From Chitinophagaceae bacterium (GTDB taxonomy: Bacteria > Bacteroidota > Bacteroidia > Chitinophagales > Chitinophagaceae): DNA of 64,000 nt. The notes below the pieces were generated by a model. It was not told the DNA's origin and did not search any database. It was given only the letters and a program-made list of their open reading frames with translations. The position numbers and the translations under genes are program-made. The stretch spans positions 87,474-151,473 of the forward strand of contig JAGXRG010000063.1 of NCBI GenBank assembly GCA_018335935.1, given 5' to 3'. This document shows positions 1 through 10,045 of the stretch, one piece after another (position 1 is the stretch's first letter; every line of letters starts with the position of its first letter).

Positions 1-1009
1 TTTGAACCAAATCAACAGCAGCTTTAACCAATTGTTGCATAGCAAGACCATCCTGTACCATTAATGCAGCTTGATGTTTTACTAATTGTTTTGCATTTAC
101 TGTTTGGTGGTCTTCGGCAGCATAGGGAAAAGGAACAAATATTACAGGTTTTTGAACAACACATATTTCTGCAACAGACATGGCTCCTGAACGGCTTATA
201 ACAACATCTGCAGCAGCATAAGCCATTTCCATAGCTCCAATAAACTCATTTACCCAAACTCCTTTTTCTACATTATGTAATGCTTTAAACGAACGAACAT
301 CAGATTTACCGGTTTGCCAAATCACTTGTATATCATTATCAGTAAAATGGCTCAACCCATTTAATATGGCTTTATTAATACTTCTTGCACCTAAGCTTCC
401 ACCTATAATGAGCACAGTTTTTTTATCGGGATTCAAACCAAAAAAATCAATAGCATCATTTTTAGTAATAATAGAATCTGTAATGTTTTTACGAACAGGA
501 TTACCTGTAATTTTAATTTTATGGGAAGGAAAAAATTTGTCCATTCCAGTTGAAGCAACAAAAACTTGAGTTGCTTTTTTTCCTAATAATATATTTGACT
601 TTCCGGCAAAAGAATTGCTTTCATGTATAAAAGTATTAATGCCTTTTGCCTGACAATATTTTAAAACAGGAAAACTTGAATACCCTCCAACACCAATTGC
701 AGCAATAGGTTCAAAACTTTTTACTATTTCTTTAACCTGAAAAAAACTTTGTATTAATTTAAAAGGCAGACTCAAATTTTTAATTATTGAACTACGATTA
801 AAACCAGCAATATCTAATCCTATAATTTGATAACCCGCTTGTGGTACTTTTTCCATTTCCATTTTACCTTTTGCACCAACAAATAATATTTGAATAGCAG
901 GATGCATTTCTTTTAGAGCATTTGCAATAGCAATAGCAGGAAAAATATGCCCCCCAGTTCCTCCACCAGCAATGATGATATTTAATTTTTTTGTTTGATT
1001 TACTTGCAT
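1..1009 (-). CDS. murG: MurG, lipid II-forming GlcNAc transferase (partial)
   Basis: Transfers GlcNAc from UDP-GlcNAc to lipid I at the inner face of the cytoplasmic membrane, giving lipid II. Reading the minus strand from the ATG at 1009 gives an open frame with the glycine-rich MurG signature GGGTGGHIFPA at residues 15-25. No stop occurs before the window edge, so about 336 codons are present and only the last few tens of residues of a normal MurG should be missing. It starts 21 bases after the ftsW stop and is the last visible gene of the division and cell-wall cluster. Family assignment is firm; the C-terminus is unseen. Confidence 0.95.
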   Translation of the reverse strand, partial: MQVNQTKKLNIIIAGGGTGGHIFPAIAIANALKEMHPAIQILFVGAKGKMEMEKVPQAGYQIIGLDIAGFNRSSIIKNLSLPFKLIQSFFQVKEIVKSFEPIAAIGVGGYSSFPVLKYCQAKGINTFIHESNSFAGKSNILLGKKATQVFVASTGMDKFFPSHKIKITGNPVRKNITDSIITKNDAIDFFGLNPDKKTVLIIGGSLGARSINKAILNGLSHFTDNDIQVIWQTGKSDVRSFKALHNVEKGVWVNEFIGAMEMAYAAADVVISRSGAMSVAEICVVQKPVIFVPFPYAAEDHQTVNAKQLVKHQAALMVQDGLAMQQLVKAAVDLVQ

Positions 1010-1030
1010 AAAAACAATTGCTTGGTTGTT

Positions 1031-2323
1031 TTAATTTACAGTGTTTATTTTTCCTTCGAATGATTCTACATTTCTTCCAACACTTAATATAATTCCTATA
1101 GCAATACTTGTAAATACAAAAGAACTTCCACCCATACTTACCAAAGGCAATGTAACTCCTGTAACAGGCACTAAACCTACACTTACAGCCATATTAGCAA
1201 ATGCTTGTATTACTATTGTAAAGCCTAATCCCAATGCTAGAAATGCACCAAATGCATAAGGACATTTTTTATAAATTCGAATGCATCGATATAAAAACAA
1301 AATGTATAGCAATAAAATAAAAGCCCCTCCTACTAACCCATATTCTTCAATAATTATTGCAAAAATAAAATCGTTATATGCTTGTGGTAAATAATTGCTA
1401 GCAGTACTGTTACCTGGACCTACACCAAAAAAAATACTACCATTTGCAATGGCTATATTAGCTTGTTGCCTTTGATATGGCACAGTTTCTTTTGTGGAAT
1501 AATAAAAATCTTGCACACGTTTGATCCAAGTACCAAAACGACCATATGATTTTAGTTTCTCATATGTAGCAGGTTTTTCAACTTCTGCTTGATTTCCATT
1601 ATAAGAAAAAATAGCAACTGTAACTATAAACGCAACAGGAATTAATACCAATCCAATTGTTAATAAAATATGAGCAAATTTTACTCTGCCAATATACATA
1701 AGCAATAAAGCTGTAGCACCTGTTAATAAAGCATTTGAAAGATTTGCTGGTAGTATTAAAATACAAATAATAATAACTGGTACAATTGCTTTTAAATACC
1801 CCTCTTTAAAACTTTTAATTACATCTTGCCTTTTACTTAATACTCTTGCTAAAAACATGAATAAAGCTAATCTGGCAAAATCGCTGGTTTGAAAAGTTTG
1901 ATTGATGATTGGTATTTTAATCCATCTACTACCTTCATTAATGGTAGCTCCAAAAAACAAAGTGTAAATTAGTAAGGGTATAGCAATAACCATAAACATC
2001 CATGCTAGCCTAGAGAAAAATATATAATTGATCTGATGAATTAAATAAATAAATACTAGACCTAAAACTGAAAATCCAATTTGCTTAAACAAAAAATATT
2101 CAGTATTTCCCTGATACTTTTTATAAGCAAGCGAACCTGTAGCACTATACACTACTAAAATAGAAATTAAGGAGAGTAATATAATAATACCCCATATAAA
2201 TCTATCTCCTTTTACTTTAGCAACAATTGCCTGTTTGGCATTATCTAAAGAAAAAGATTCAGCTAATTTGCCTTCAGTAGCTTCGTTAGCTTTTTGTAAA
2301 TAAGTAGTTTTAAACAGGTTCAC
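1031..2323 (-). CDS. ftsW: FtsW, septal peptidoglycan polymerase (SEDS family)
   Basis: Multi-pass membrane glycosyltransferase that polymerises lipid II at the septum with its partner PBP FtsI. The 430-residue protein has about ten hydrophobic segments. SEDS landmarks visible are an FQTSDFARLALFMFLAR stretch, a GPGNSTASNYLPQAYNDFIF loop and a C-terminal GVTLPLVSMGGSS motif. A hydrophilic N-terminus of about 40 residues precedes the first membrane helix. It lies between murD and murG, which favours FtsW over RodA. Neighbours are closely packed in the same direction, consistent with one transcript. Confidence 0.95.
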   Translation of the reverse strand: MNLFKTTYLQKANEATEGKLAESFSLDNAKQAIVAKVKGDRFIWGIIILLSLISILVVYSATGSLAYKKYQGNTEYFLFKQIGFSVLGLVFIYLIHQINYIFFSRLAWMFMVIAIPLLIYTLFFGATINEGSRWIKIPIINQTFQTSDFARLALFMFLARVLSKRQDVIKSFKEGYLKAIVPVIIICILILPANLSNALLTGATALLLMYIGRVKFAHILLTIGLVLIPVAFIVTVAIFSYNGNQAEVEKPATYEKLKSYGRFGTWIKRVQDFYYSTKETVPYQRQQANIAIANGSIFFGVGPGNSTASNYLPQAYNDFIFAIIIEEYGLVGGAFILLLYILFLYRCIRIYKKCPYAFGAFLALGLGFTIVIQAFANMAVSVGLVPVTGVTLPLVSMGGSSFVFTSIAIGIILSVGRNVESFEGKINTVN

Positions 2324-2353
2324 ACTATATGGTTTTCAACAATAAAATTGAAG

Positions 2354-3745
2354 TTAGAGTTGCATTACTGCTTCTTTAAACTGACGACCTCTATCTTCAT
2401 AATTTTTAAATAAATCAAAGCTGGCACAAGCAGGACTTAACAATACTGCATCTCCTTTTGTTGCTAAAGCAAAACAGGCTTCAACACATTTTTTAGCATC
2501 TTGTGTTTCTACAATTTTGTTTACAACTCCTTTAAAAGCTTCTTTGATTTTTTTATTGTCGATACCCAGACAAACAATTGCTTTTACTTTGTCTTTTACT
2601 AGATCGGCAATTAAAGAATAATCGTTGCCTTTATCAGTTCCACCAAGAATTAACACTACAGGTTTAGTCATACTTTCTAAAGCATACCAAGTACTGTTAA
2701 TATTAGTGGCTTTGCTATCGTTGATAAACTCAACACCTCTAACAGAAGCAACAGATTCCATACGATGTTCTAGACCACTATAGTCTATTACAGCTTCGCG
2801 AATTTTTTCTTTTCTGATGCCAACTGTTGTGGCTGCAATGCAGGCTGCCATAGTGTTGTATTGATTGTGTTTACCTTTTAGTGCAAAGTCGTAGATACTC
2901 ATTGCAACTCTTTCTTCTTGAATTCTAATCATCATTTGATCGCCTTTAATGTGGGCTCCTTTTTTTAGTTCATGTTTCATAGAGAATGGTAGTGGGTTAG
3001 TATTTGTGGTTAGTAATGGGAAATATTTAGTAATCACTTCATCATCGGCACAGTAAATAAAAAAATCTTTATCTGTTTGATATTTGGTGATGTTGAATTT
3101 TGATTTGATATAGTTTTCGAATTTGTAATCGTAACGATCTAAATGATCTTCTGTGATATTGAGTAAAATGGCAACATCTGGTCTAAAAGTTTGAATGTCA
3201 TCTAACTGAAAAGAACTGATTTCAGCTACATACCATTCTTTAGGATCTTCAGCCATTTGCCTTGCAATACTGTAACCAATATTGCCAACCAAAGCACAAT
3301 CTAAACCTCCGTGTTTGCAGATGTGATAACACAAACTTGTGGTAGTGCTTTTGCCATTAGTACCTGTAATACCAATGATTTTACTTGACCCTTTATGTCG
3401 ATATGCAAATTCAAATTCACTAATAATAGGTATATGATTTGCTCTTATTTTTTGCAGCATTTCATTTTTATCTGAAATGCCTGGGCTCTTCATAACTTCA
3501 TTGGCAGATAAAATTTTTTCTTCAGTATGGCCTCCTTCTTCAAAATCAATTCCATGCTGTTCCAGTTCAGCTTTGTAAGTTGGTTTTATTGCAGCACCGT
3601 CACTAACAAGAACTTGATAGCCTAATTGTTTAGCCAATAAAGCAGTACCCACACCACTTTCGCCTGAACCTAGAATACAAAGCCTCCCCTTCCCCTCAAA
3701 TGGAGGGGTTTTAATGGCTTCAATATTTTTAAGACTTTCAATCAT
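2354..3745 (-). CDS. murD: MurD, UDP-MurNAc-L-alanine:D-glutamate ligase
   Basis: Cytoplasmic Mur ligase adding D-glutamate to UDP-MurNAc-L-Ala. The ATP-binding loop GITGTNGKSTTTS is clear, as is the N-terminal Rossmann-like CILGSGESGVGTALLAK stretch. The family normally begins almost directly with that strand. Here about 21 extra residues precede it, and residues 12-22 (KTPPFEGKGRL) are encoded by a GC-rich palindromic REP-like sequence. No other ATG lies between this start and the conserved core, so the extension appears to be translated. The 47-base gap to mraY is filled by the second half of the same repeat. Function is certain; the N-terminus is unusual. Confidence 0.95.
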   Translation of the reverse strand: MIESLKNIEAIKTPPFEGKGRLCILGSGESGVGTALLAKQLGYQVLVSDGAAIKPTYKAELEQHGIDFEEGGHTEEKILSANEVMKSPGISDKNEMLQKIRANHIPIISEFEFAYRHKGSSKIIGITGTNGKSTTTSLCYHICKHGGLDCALVGNIGYSIARQMAEDPKEWYVAEISSFQLDDIQTFRPDVAILLNITEDHLDRYDYKFENYIKSKFNITKYQTDKDFFIYCADDEVITKYFPLLTTNTNPLPFSMKHELKKGAHIKGDQMMIRIQEERVAMSIYDFALKGKHNQYNTMAACIAATTVGIRKEKIREAVIDYSGLEHRMESVASVRGVEFINDSKATNINSTWYALESMTKPVVLILGGTDKGNDYSLIADLVKDKVKAIVCLGIDNKKIKEAFKGVVNKIVETQDAKKCVEACFALATKGDAVLLSPACASFDLFKNYEDRGRQFKEAVMQL

Positions 3746-3792
3746 TTCACTTTTTATTTTTTCATTTTCCCCTTTGGGGAATAAAAGAGGCC
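3682..3792. repeat. REP-like palindromic element spanning the murD start
   Basis: Two GC-rich palindromes stand out from AT-rich surroundings. One is CCCCTC/GAGGGG with a 5-base loop (3692-3708); the other is TTCCCC/GGGGAA with a 3-base loop (3767-3781). The outer ends carry the inverted repeat GCCTC (3682-3686) and GAGGC (3787-3791). The element begins immediately after the mraY stop codon and ends inside murD codon 22, so it supplies the murD start codon and N-terminal residues. Paired palindromes of this kind are typical of REP or BIME-like repeats; calling this a mobile repeat is inference, because no second copy lies in the window. Confidence 0.5.
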
Positions 3793-5106
3793 TTATCTAA
3801 TTTTTAAAGTCATAATGCTTGCTACAACTAACAGAATTGTAATAATCCAAAAACGTAATGCGATTTTATTTTCATGAAATCCTTTCTTTTGATAATGATG
3901 ATGCAATGGGCTCATTAAGAAAACCCTTCTTCCTTCTCCATATTTTTTCTTAGTGTATTTGAAGTAACCTACTTGAATAATTACGCTTAAATTTTCTACT
4001 AAGAAAATGCCACAGAAAATGGGTATTAACCATTCTTTACGAACAATAATGGCAAGTGATGCAATAATTCCACCTAATGCTAAACTTCCTGTATCGCCCA
4101 TGAAAACCTGTGCTGGGTAAGCATTGTACCATAAAAATCCAATACATGCTCCAACAAAAGCTCCAACAAAAACAGAAAGCTCACCAAGATTTGGTATATA
4201 CATAATGTTTAAGTAATCTGCAAAAACATAATTGCCACTTACATATACAAAAACGCCAAGACCAGCACCAACAATGGCACTAACACCTGCAGCTAACCCA
4301 TCTAAACCATCAGTAAGATTGGCTCCATTACTTACTGCAGTAATAATGAGGGTAACAATAATGATATAAACAATCCAAGTATATTTTTCTGCACCTTCAC
4401 CAATCCAACTAATCAGCTTACTATAATTAAACTCATGACTTTTTACAAATGGAATGGTAGTGATAGGTGTTTTAACTTTTACATAGTATCTTTCTTTTCC
4501 ATCAATATTTCTTACAATAACTTTTGAATCTTTTGCAAGTTTTTCTCCTTTCTGTAATACAATATTTGTTGAAGAAGTTTGCAATTGCCTTTCAACTGTT
4601 ACAGCATTACTGAAGTATAAGGTTGTACCAATTATGATACCTAAACCTATTTGACCAATAATTTTTGAAATACCAGCCAAACCATCGCTGTCTTTTTTCT
4701 TATAAGCTTCTCCTTTTGATAAGGCTAATTTTCTTGAGCGTATTTTAAAATAGTCATCTAAAAAACCAATTACACCAAGCCATACAGTACATAACAACAT
4801 TAATCTGATATACACCTTATCGAGATTAGCAAATAATATTGTTGGAATGATGATACTTAAAAGAATAATAATACCACCCATAGTTGGAGTACCTTTCTTT
4901 TGCATTTGGCCTTCTAAACCTAAATCACGAACACTTTCACCTATTTGCTTTTTTTGCAAATACAAAATGATTCTTTTACCATAAACCGTTGCAATGACTA
5001 ATGATAACAAAATAGCCATAGCAATACGAAAAGTTTGATACTGAAATAATCCAGCACCTGGTATTTTATAATGTTGATTTAGCCAATCAAATAAATGGTA
5101 TAGCAT
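3793..5106 (-). CDS. mraY: MraY, phospho-MurNAc-pentapeptide transferase
   Basis: Integral membrane enzyme that loads UDP-MurNAc-pentapeptide onto undecaprenyl phosphate to make lipid I. Visible motifs are TPTMGG (73-78), the Asp pair in GFLDDYFK (117-118), NLTDGLDG (263-270), [12 protein letters not shown], and the C-terminal [11 protein letters not shown] histidine motif. At 437 residues it is longer than the roughly 360 of proteobacterial MraY; the surplus is a polar stretch at about residues 170-240 between two membrane segments. It lies 5 bases after murE. Bacteroidota MraY proteins are known to be long, so the insert is probably lineage-typical. Confidence 0.96.
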   Translation of the reverse strand: MLYHLFDWLNQHYKIPGAGLFQYQTFRIAMAILLSLVIATVYGKRIILYLQKKQIGESVRDLGLEGQMQKKGTPTMGGIIILLSIIIPTILFANLDKVYIRLMLLCTVWLGVIGFLDDYFKIRSRKLALSKGEAYKKKDSDGLAGISKIIGQIGLGIIIGTTLYFSNAVTVERQLQTSSTNIVLQKGEKLAKDSKVIVRNIDGKERYYVKVKTPITTIPFVKSHEFNYSKLISWIGEGAEKYTWIVYIIIVTLIITAVSNGANLTDGLDGLAAGVSAIVGAGLGVFVYVSGNYVFADYLNIMYIPNLGELSVFVGAFVGACIGFLWYNAYPAQVFMGDTGSLALGGIIASLAIIVRKEWLIPIFCGIFLVENLSVIIQVGYFKYTKKKYGEGRRVFLMSPLHHHYQKKGFHENKIALRFWIITILLVVASIMTLKIR

Positions 5107-5111
5107 TTTTT

Positions 5112-6572
5112 TTAATGATTAGATTGTAATAATTCTTCTAAAATTTTTTTATCGTCAAATGGGTGTTTTACACAATTAATATCTTGATACTTTTCATGTC
5201 CTTTACCTGCAACCAAAATGATATCTTCTTTATTAGCCATCATTACTGCAGTTTTAATAGCTTCTTTTCTATCGAGTATTGAAAGTGATTTTCTTTTGGA
5301 TGCACTATTTAAACCTTCTTCCATATCTTTTAATATTTGAGCAGCATCTTCTGTTCTTGGATTATCACTAGTAAGAATAATTTTATCACTCAATTCACTC
5401 GCCACTTTAGCCATAATGGGTCTTTTAGTTTTGTCTCTATCACCACCACATCCAACCACTGTAATTATTTGTTCATGGCCTTTTCGTAATTTTTTTATGG
5501 TTGATAAAACATTCTCTAAAGCATCTGGAGTATGAGCATAATCAACTATTCCAACAACACCTGAATGATTAACAACATAATCAAATCTTCCTTCTGCACC
5601 AGTCATAATGCTAAGTGCAGTAAGCACATTTTCTTTCTCTTCTCCTAAACAAATAGCAGTTGCAAAAACAGCCATCATATTGTATGCATTAAACTCACCA
5701 ATCATTCTTAAATGCACTTCAGTATCATTTATCATCATATGCAAACCATTCAAACTATTATCAAGAATTTTTCCTTTATAGTCTGCAGGTGATTTTAAAC
5801 TATAGGTGATTTTTTGTGCTGATGTGTTTTGTAACATCACTGTTCCTCTTTTATCATCAAGATTTGTAATTGCAAATGCATTGCTAGGAAGATGATCGAA
5901 AAATGATTTTTTTACTCTAATGTATTCATCAAAAGTTTTGTGATAATCTAAATGATCGTGTGTGATGTTGCTAAAAATTCCTGCTGCAAATTGTAAAGCA
6001 CCTATTCTGTGTTGATGAATGGCATGACTACTACACTCCATGAAAACGTGAGTACAATTTTCTGCAACCATTCTAGCTAATAAAGCATTTAAACTAATAG
6101 CATCTGGTGTAGTATGTGTTGCAGGAATAATTTGTTGAGCAATTTGATTTTGCACCGTACTAATTAATCCACATTTATAGCCTAGTTGAGAATATAACTT
6201 AAATAAAACTGTTGCAATAGTTGTTTTACCATTTGTACCAGTAACCCCAACTAATTTAATTTTAGCAGATGGTTGTTGATAAAAATTATGAGCCATAATA
6301 GGAGCTGTAGCTGCAGTATTTTCAACCTCTATATAAGTTAGCTGTTCATTTTTTTCTGTTGGTAATTTTTCACAAACAATAACAGTTGCACCTAGTTCAA
6401 TTGCTTTTGAAATAAATTGATGACCATCAGATTTTTCTCCCTTAATGGCAATAAATACAAAATCTTTTTGTACCAATCGAGAATCAATGGTTAAACCTGC
6501 AACATCAATAGCAGTAGTACCTACAACTGATTGTAAGGAAACTGTGTATAATATATTTTGTAATGATTGCAT
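5112..6572 (-). CDS. murE: MurE, UDP-MurNAc-tripeptide synthetase (meso-DAP type)
   Basis: Adds the third amino acid to the peptidoglycan stem peptide. The P-loop VTGTNGKTT is present. The substrate-selecting motif reads D-N-P-R at residues 403-406, the form associated with meso-diaminopimelate rather than lysine, so the wall should be DAP-type. The start ATG overlaps the ftsI stop by one base (TAATG), implying translational coupling. No murF follows, unlike in E. coli; mraY comes next, and murF must lie elsewhere, the usual situation in Bacteroidota. Confidence 0.96.
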   Translation of the reverse strand: MQSLQNILYTVSLQSVVGTTAIDVAGLTIDSRLVQKDFVFIAIKGEKSDGHQFISKAIELGATVIVCEKLPTEKNEQLTYIEVENTAATAPIMAHNFYQQPSAKIKLVGVTGTNGKTTIATVLFKLYSQLGYKCGLISTVQNQIAQQIIPATHTTPDAISLNALLARMVAENCTHVFMECSSHAIHQHRIGALQFAAGIFSNITHDHLDYHKTFDEYIRVKKSFFDHLPSNAFAITNLDDKRGTVMLQNTSAQKITYSLKSPADYKGKILDNSLNGLHMMINDTEVHLRMIGEFNAYNMMAVFATAICLGEEKENVLTALSIMTGAEGRFDYVVNHSGVVGIVDYAHTPDALENVLSTIKKLRKGHEQIITVVGCGGDRDKTKRPIMAKVASELSDKIILTSDNPRTEDAAQILKDMEEGLNSASKRKSLSILDRKEAIKTAVMMANKEDIILVAGKGHEKYQDINCVKHPFDDKKILEELLQSNH

Positions 6573-8695
6573 TAATTTAATTCTAGGTTTATTGTTTTGC
6601 CATAATTAATGATTGTACCTTCTACTATTGATTGATTAACTACTTTTCCTTTTCCCACAAGATTTACTTTCAAGCCCAATTCCTCGGCTATATAAATGGC
6701 ATCTTTTGCATTTAAACCTTTAAAGGATGGAATTTGTTTTGGCTTAATTTCTTTGCTCAGAAGGGTAACATTTTTATTATTCACTTTTGTCTCTATCCAA
6801 TCGCTATTATTATCTGACTTTACATTAATATTTAAACCAACATTTTTCATTAAATATTTTACATCTTCATTATAACCGACAAAATGTAAGTTTTCAGAGT
6901 CTGTTCTATTAGATACGTATTGCTCTGTTGTATTTGTTTTTACATAAAGAGTATACAAACGATCGGCAATTTCTTTAAACACCGGACCAGCAACTTCTGC
7001 TCCATAGTGCAACATTGGATTAGGTTTATTTACAATAACCACTACACAAGTGAATTGAGGGTTATCTGCAGGAAAGAAACCTGCAAAAGATGACTGATAA
7101 ATTCTGTCGGCATATTTTGTTTTATCATCAACAACATATGAGGTACCTGTTTTACCAGCAACGAAAAAAGTATTGTCTTTAAATAATTTTCTTGCTGTGC
7201 CTTCATTACTATGACAAACACCTATTAAACATTTTTTTAATGCATCTAATGTAGAAGAAGAACATATTGATGGATTTAGAACAGTTGGATTAAACTCGTA
7301 TTCAGTGATTCCTTGATTTCTAATGGCACTTACTAAATAAGGTTTCATCATAGCACCATTATTGGCAACAGCATTATAAAGCATTAAAGTTTGTAATGGT
7401 GTAACACTTACATTGTATCCATGAGCCATCCAAGGCAGTGTTGTTTTTTCCCAACCTCTTGTTCCGGGTTTATGAAAAATTGGACTTCTTTCACCCACTA
7501 AATCAATGCCAGTTAATGTGTCTAATTTTAATTGATGTAGTTTATTAATGTAAGGATGTGGATTAGTAGCATAATTATTCCAAATAAGTTTGGCCATACC
7601 AACATTGCTGCTTAATTCAAAAGCTTGCTGTGCGGTTACAAAACTTTTTCCATGAAATTCTGCATCAAAAACTGTAGCATTTTTTGCAAAAGCCCATGAA
7701 CCACCTTGAAGATCTACGGTTGTATTTAATTTAATTTTACCGTCATCAAGCAAAGCCAATAATGTGGCTAACTTAAATGTACTGCCAGGCTCTGTAGCAT
7801 ATAATGCATAATTTTTGTTCTCATAATAGTTGCCAGTTTTAACATCTACTCCTAAATTAGCAATGGCTTTTATTTTACCCGTTTTTGTTTCCATAACAAT
7901 GGCACAACCATACTGAGCTTGGTTTTTCACCATCATTTTCATTAAAGCATTCTCAGTAATTTCTTGAGTTAAAACATCAATAGTGGTAACAATATCTTTT
8001 CCATTTTGGGTTTCTGTTTTCAAAGCTTCATCTAATGGAACAGGCACACCACCCGCTATATATCTTACAGTTCTTGTACCACTCACCCCTCTGAGTAAAC
8101 TATCATAACTTAATTCTAAACCAACTTTAAAACTATCTCTTGCTAAACCAATAGTTCTAAAAGCTAGAATGCCATATGGATTTAATCTTTTGTTTTTTAC
8201 TTCTACAATAAAACCACTTTTGTTTTTGCCTAATCTAACTAATGGAAATTTTTTAAGTTGTAGATATTGCTCATAGCTCACATTTTTTTCGAGAGGAAAA
8301 TATCTGTCTTTTGATGCATATCCCTTCCTTAAAATTTTCTTATAATCGCCATAAGATCTATCTCCAAATAAATTACTCAGGCGTATGCTTAACGAATCTA
8401 AATTGTCGAAAAATAATGCTCCTTGTTTTGCTCTTAATCCCTCTGCTGCAAAATCTACATAAATATCAAACTGAGGAATACTTGTACTCAGCATTTTATC
8501 ATCCTCACTATATATGGTGCCTCTTTCTGCTAATACTTCTTCAGTTTTTACATGCAATGTTTCATTTAAATTTCTCCAATACTTTCCTTGTTTTTGTTGG
8601 ATATTAAAAGCTTTACCAATAATAACTACAGCAAGTATTACTATAGCAATTAAGCTGATGTAGGCTCTTGATAATATGTCGTTTTTAATATCCAT
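6572..8695 (-). CDS. ftsI: FtsI-type class B penicillin-binding protein with PASTA domain
   Basis: Septal transpeptidase that cross-links new peptidoglycan with FtsW. One N-terminal membrane anchor (about 12-30) is followed by the PBP dimerisation region and the transpeptidase domain. Active-site motifs are S305-T-F-K, S362-S-N and K515-T-G-T. The C-terminus (about 645-707) reads as a PASTA-type domain (IPSFKGLNAKDAI...). Length of 707 residues is normal for Bacteroidota FtsI, which carries this extra domain. It sits between ftsL and murE in the division cluster, which makes a SpoVD or PBP2 role unlikely. Confidence 0.95.
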   Translation of the reverse strand: MDIKNDILSRAYISLIAIVILAVVIIGKAFNIQQKQGKYWRNLNETLHVKTEEVLAERGTIYSEDDKMLSTSIPQFDIYVDFAAEGLRAKQGALFFDNLDSLSIRLSNLFGDRSYGDYKKILRKGYASKDRYFPLEKNVSYEQYLQLKKFPLVRLGKNKSGFIVEVKNKRLNPYGILAFRTIGLARDSFKVGLELSYDSLLRGVSGTRTVRYIAGGVPVPLDEALKTETQNGKDIVTTIDVLTQEITENALMKMMVKNQAQYGCAIVMETKTGKIKAIANLGVDVKTGNYYENKNYALYATEPGSTFKLATLLALLDDGKIKLNTTVDLQGGSWAFAKNATVFDAEFHGKSFVTAQQAFELSSNVGMAKLIWNNYATNPHPYINKLHQLKLDTLTGIDLVGERSPIFHKPGTRGWEKTTLPWMAHGYNVSVTPLQTLMLYNAVANNGAMMKPYLVSAIRNQGITEYEFNPTVLNPSICSSSTLDALKKCLIGVCHSNEGTARKLFKDNTFFVAGKTGTSYVVDDKTKYADRIYQSSFAGFFPADNPQFTCVVVIVNKPNPMLHYGAEVAGPVFKEIADRLYTLYVKTNTTEQYVSNRTDSENLHFVGYNEDVKYLMKNVGLNINVKSDNNSDWIETKVNNKNVTLLSKEIKPKQIPSFKGLNAKDAIYIAEELGLKVNLVGKGKVVNQSIVEGTIINYGKTINLELN

Positions 8696-8707
8696 ACTTT
8701 AAAAACC

Positions 8708-9070
8708 CTAGTTTTTTTGTGTTGATGGTTTTATTTGTAAACGTTTAGGAACAATATGACTTATTTTCAATCCTAGTGGTTCAGCAGCTTTTACTACTTG
8801 AACTTCACTACTAATATTCATTACTTCACTTTTTACAGTTTTATATTCATACTGTAAATCTTTTAGTTGGTTTTGAACATTGCTGATATTGCGAAGTGTT
8901 TTATCAGTCCAATGACCATATGCGATGTATCCAATTAATAACAAAGCCCAATAAAGAAAGAAGTAGAGATTAGCATTAATCCATTTTGCTGTAAATAGAT
9001 TGGAAACATTTTTAATAGATGTTTTCTTGTTTTCTTGCTCTTCTATAACAGGTACAGTTGTTTCAGTCAC
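8708..9070 (-). CDS. ftsL: FtsL-like division protein
   Basis: Small bitopic protein of 120 residues: a cytoplasmic N-terminus, one membrane helix (about 34-52), then a predicted coiled coil (about 55-95) and a short tail. This topology and its place between rsmH and ftsI match FtsL, which bridges FtsB/FtsQ and the FtsWI synthase. Sequence identity to classical FtsL is always weak, so the assignment rests on topology and synteny. The start is GTG at 9070; no ATG precedes the membrane helix in frame. Twelve bases separate it from ftsI. Confidence 0.8.
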   Translation of the reverse strand: MTETTVPVIEEQENKKTSIKNVSNLFTAKWINANLYFFLYWALLLIGYIAYGHWTDKTLRNISNVQNQLKDLQYEYKTVKSEVMNISSEVQVVKAAEPLGLKISHIVPKRLQIKPSTQKN

Positions 9071-9122
9071 GGATTAATATATTTTATCAGCCTATATAAA
9101 ATGAACTTTACAGTTCAATATT

Positions 9123-10037
9123 TTAACCTAAAAAATCGGCCACTCTTAGTTTGGCACTTCTACTTCTATTGTTCAGTTTTAATTCTTTTTCACTTGCTTC
9201 AATTGGCTTCTTACTTACTGAACCAAACCTTTTTTCTTTTACTGTTGTTGAAAAAGGATTGATATCCACTTCAACTTCAAATCCTTCATTTCTAAAATAA
9301 TTTTTTACTAGTCTATCTTCTAAAGAATGAAAAGTGATAATAGCTACTCTTGCTCCTTTATTCAACACGTTTGGCAATTGCAACAACATTTCTTTTAAAG
9401 CACCCACCTCATCGTTCACTTCAATTCTTAAAGCCTGAAACACTTGTGCTAAATACTTGTTGGGATTTCCTTTTACATATGCACTGATGAAAGTTTTAAA
9501 TTGAGCTATAGTTTCGAACTGTACAGTATTTCTGTGCTGTACAATATGAGTTGCTAATGTTTTAGCATTAGTAACCTGACCATACTCTTGAAAAATCCAT
9601 TGTAGTTGTTGTGCAGTATAAGTACTTACAATTTGCTTGGCTGTCAGTTCTTGTTGCACATTCATTCGCATATCAAAAGGACCATCAAACCTGGTGGAAA
9701 ATCCTCTAGAGCCCTCATCGAACTGATGACTACTAACGCCTAAGTCTGCTAGTATTCCATCAATTTTATCAATCTTGTATAACCTTAAAAACCTTTGTAA
9801 ATGCCTAAAGTTGTGAGGTACAAAAAGAAATCGTTCATCATTCAACAAATTCTTTTTAGCATCTTCATCTTGATCAAATGCAACGAGTTTTCCTTTCTCA
9901 TTCAATTGTTCTAGAATATGTTTGCTATGCCCTCCACCACCAAAAGTGCAATCCACATAAGTTCCAGCAGGATTGATATTGAGTGCTGTAATAGTTTCCT
10001 GTAAAAGAACTGGTATATGATAGTTGTTGTTTGCCAT
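9123..10037 (-). CDS. rsmH: RsmH, 16S rRNA m4C1402 methyltransferase
   Basis: SAM-dependent N4-methyltransferase acting on C1402 of 16S rRNA in the ribosomal P site. The N-terminus holds HIPVLLQETI and the SAM-binding YVDCTFGGGGHSKHIL. Further on are DGILADLGVSSHQFD and an AIITFHSLEDRLVK segment, all standard for MraW/RsmH. Length 304 residues is normal. It follows mraZ by 8 bases and starts the conserved mra cluster with it; its function is in the ribosome although it travels with division genes. Confidence 0.96.
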   Translation of the reverse strand: MANNNYHIPVLLQETITALNINPAGTYVDCTFGGGGHSKHILEQLNEKGKLVAFDQDEDAKKNLLNDERFLFVPHNFRHLQRFLRLYKIDKIDGILADLGVSSHQFDEGSRGFSTRFDGPFDMRMNVQQELTAKQIVSTYTAQQLQWIFQEYGQVTNAKTLATHIVQHRNTVQFETIAQFKTFISAYVKGNPNKYLAQVFQALRIEVNDEVGALKEMLLQLPNVLNKGARVAIITFHSLEDRLVKNYFRNEGFEVEVDINPFSTTVKEKRFGSVSKKPIEASEKELKLNNRSRSAKLRVADFLG

Positions 10038-10045
10038 TACAAAAA

